A program made the translations under genes and the position numbers. A stretch of DNA of 64,000 bases from Aselliscus stoliczkanus. Its lineage: Eukaryota > Chordata > Mammalia > Chiroptera > Hipposideridae. The notes beneath the pieces were generated by a model, which made no database searches, was not told the origin of the DNA, and saw only the letters and a list, made by a program, of their open reading frames with translations. This document shows positions 62,703 through 64,000 of the stretch, in pieces. Location: the NCBI GenBank assembly GCA_033961575.1, contig CM066732.1:68796687-68860686 (forward strand), in the 5' to 3' direction. Every line of letters starts with the position of its first letter. The stretch's first letter is position 1.

Positions 62703-62815
62703 CACACACAATGTGATATATAGATGATGTATTACAGAGCTGTATACCTGAAATCTATATAACTTTGCTAACAATTGTCAGCCCAATAAACTTCAATTAA
62801 AAAAAAAATAAAGTT
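62703..62815 (+). mobile_element. Short retroelement 3' end
   Basis: 'GATATATAGATGATGTATTA' ... 'CCTGAAATCTATATAACTTT' ... 'CAGCCCAATAAA' then an A-run. Same family as 23515-23612. It lies inside the old L1. Confidence 0.6.
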
Positions 62816-63139
62816 AAATTTAAAAAATAAAGACTACAATACAGCATTGTTACCTATAAGCACCTTGCTGCACATTAGAACTTAAGAATTTATATATCTG
62901 ACATAACTGAAAATTTGTACTTTTTGATCAATATTAGTCCGATTTCTCCTTACTCTGGCCCTGGCAACCACTGTTCTATTCTCTGATTCTATAAATTTTT
63001 TACTAGTTTAGATGCCACATATAGGTGAAATCATGCAATATTTTCTTTCTAATTTTGACTTATTTCACTTAATATAGTATCCTCCAACTTCATCAATGTT
63101 GTAGCAAATGACATTATTCCCTCTTTTATGACTAAGTAA

Positions 63140-63305
63140 TATTCCATATTATTATAATAAATATATATAATATATATAATACATATTATATTATAAGATA
63201 TAGAATATATATAGTATTATGTATAGTATATGAATACATATGATATAATAATTTAATGTCTATATAATAAATTTATTACATATAATATTCTATATATAGA
63301 TTACA
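63140..63305. repeat. TA-rich degenerate repeat inside L1
   Basis: Irregular TATA/ATAT repeats that replace L1 sequence after 'TAATATTCCAT'. The (TG)n at 41720 lies at the same spot of another L1. Confidence 0.85.
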
Positions 63306-63464
63306 TTTTATTTATGCATTCATGAACATTTTGGTTATTTCCATATCCTAGTTATTGTGAATTATGATACAGTGAACATGGGAGTACAGATATTTTATTA
63401 AGATTCTGATTTTTATTCTTGTGGATATATATTTCACAGTGGTATGGCTGGATCATATGATATT

Positions 63465-63480
63465 TGTATATTTAATTTTT
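63465..63480. repeat. TSD of SINE (left)
   Basis: TGTATATTTAATTTTT, repeated exactly at 63876-63891. Confidence 0.97.
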
Positions 63481-63875
63481 TTTTTTTTAAGAATTTATTG
63501 GGGAATTGGGGGAGGGGAACAAACAAGGTGCTGTCTTTTTGTTCTTCTGTCTAGTGTGGAGGACATCACTTCACTGGTCCATGTTGGTATTATCATTGTG
63601 CTCTTCTTGGGTGAGGCACTCACTTCCCGGCCATTGGATGGCTGTTCACGTGGCTCAGGAAAGCTCAAGGCTGCTGCTGGCCAGAGCCCCACTGCAGCCT
63701 ACGCCTTTGCTGGCCACTCACCGGAGCCCAGCTGCAGGTTGAGCTGTTGTTCACCATCTTAGCTGTAGAGAGCACAGTGTCACTAGCCCTCATATATGGG
63801 ATCTGAACGGGGGCCCTGCTGCTCAGAGCTAGTGTCCCAAGCCAATTCCTAACCAATGTGCCACTTGGCCAGCCC
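63481..63875 (-). mobile_element. tRNA-headed bat SINE, minus strand
   Basis: The tail is a T-run at 63481-63488. The body in reverse has 'GTGCTGTCTTTTTGTTCTTC', and the tRNA head is at the right ('GGGATCTGAACGGGGGCCCT' around the B box, ending 'CACTTGGCCAGCCC'). An exact 16-base TSD lies in the old L1, so this is a recent insertion. Confidence 0.95.
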
Positions 63876-63891
63876 TGTATATTTAATTTTT
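63876..63891. repeat. TSD of SINE (right)
   Basis: Exact partner of 63465-63480. Confidence 0.97.
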
Positions 63892-64000
63892 GAGGAACCT
63901 CCATAATAACACTTACCATTTCCAGCAACAGTATATATAAAAGCTCCAATTTCTCTGCATCCTTACGAACACTTAACCTTTTTCTGTTTGTTTCTTTTAG

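Larger units (their letters stand above)
62480..64000 (-). mobile_element. Old L1, 3' UTR and ORF2 tail, cut by window edge
   Basis: 'GCTTTACTGAGGCATAATTG' and 'AGGTGTACAATTTGATGTTT' are an L1M-type 3' UTR in reverse. ORF2 tail landmarks follow: 'TTATTTCACTTAATATAGTA', 'TATTTCCATATCCTAGTTAT' and 'TTTCTCTGCATCCTTACG'. A (TA)-rich run (63140-63300) and two other retroelements interrupt it. Confidence 0.85.

Overview
This is a mammalian nuclear DNA window with no intact host gene. It is AT-rich, built almost wholly from interspersed repeats, and the only gene-derived sequence I can name is a dead EEF1A1 retrocopy. The SINEs point to a bat: tRNA-headed elements opening with GGCCGGCC, a 'CCACATGGGCCAGTGAG'-type stretch and a body with 'ACTAAGATTGAAGGACAA', as in VES/Rhin-type SINEs. 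I favour a rhinolophoid (yinpterochiropteran) bat. That rests on remembered repeat sequences, so the genus is open.

Layout. 1-3245: old L1 and MLT1-like LTR fragments in AT-rich DNA. 3259-11040: nearly full-length L1 on the minus strand. 11085-11990: MaLR-type LTR split by a possible solo LTR. 14400-19285: rearranged L1 carrying a nested L1 insertion, abutting a possible retrocopy. 20497-21765: mariner element. 22110-26900: old LTR, short retroelement end, simple repeats and an older mariner fragment. 27324-34938: a second kind of L1, bounded by a 14-bp target-site duplication (TSD), with a second mariner and a SINE inside it and its RT region inverted. 34939-46090: AT-rich DNA with two SINEs and two head-to-head L1 fragments. 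46100-47815: EEF1A1 retropseudogene, minus strand. 48080-49960: old L1. 51132-51571: SINE. 51780-52330: GC-rich patch I do not recognise. 52552-60450: full-length L1 on the plus strand with a 10-bp TSD. 60767-60885: head-only SINE. 62480-64000: old L1 with two insertions.

Relationships. The two long L1s (3259-11040 minus, 52552-60450 plus) are very similar, in opposite orientation and about 41.5 kb apart. They share at least three disabling changes in ORF1 and ORF2 yet sit at different sites with separate candidate TSDs. This suggests a common, already defective source mobilised in trans. The third long L1 (27338-34924) has the intact state at the two of these sites it retains and an unrelated promoter-proximal 5' UTR. 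I found no novel gene system; the interest lies in mobile-element history.
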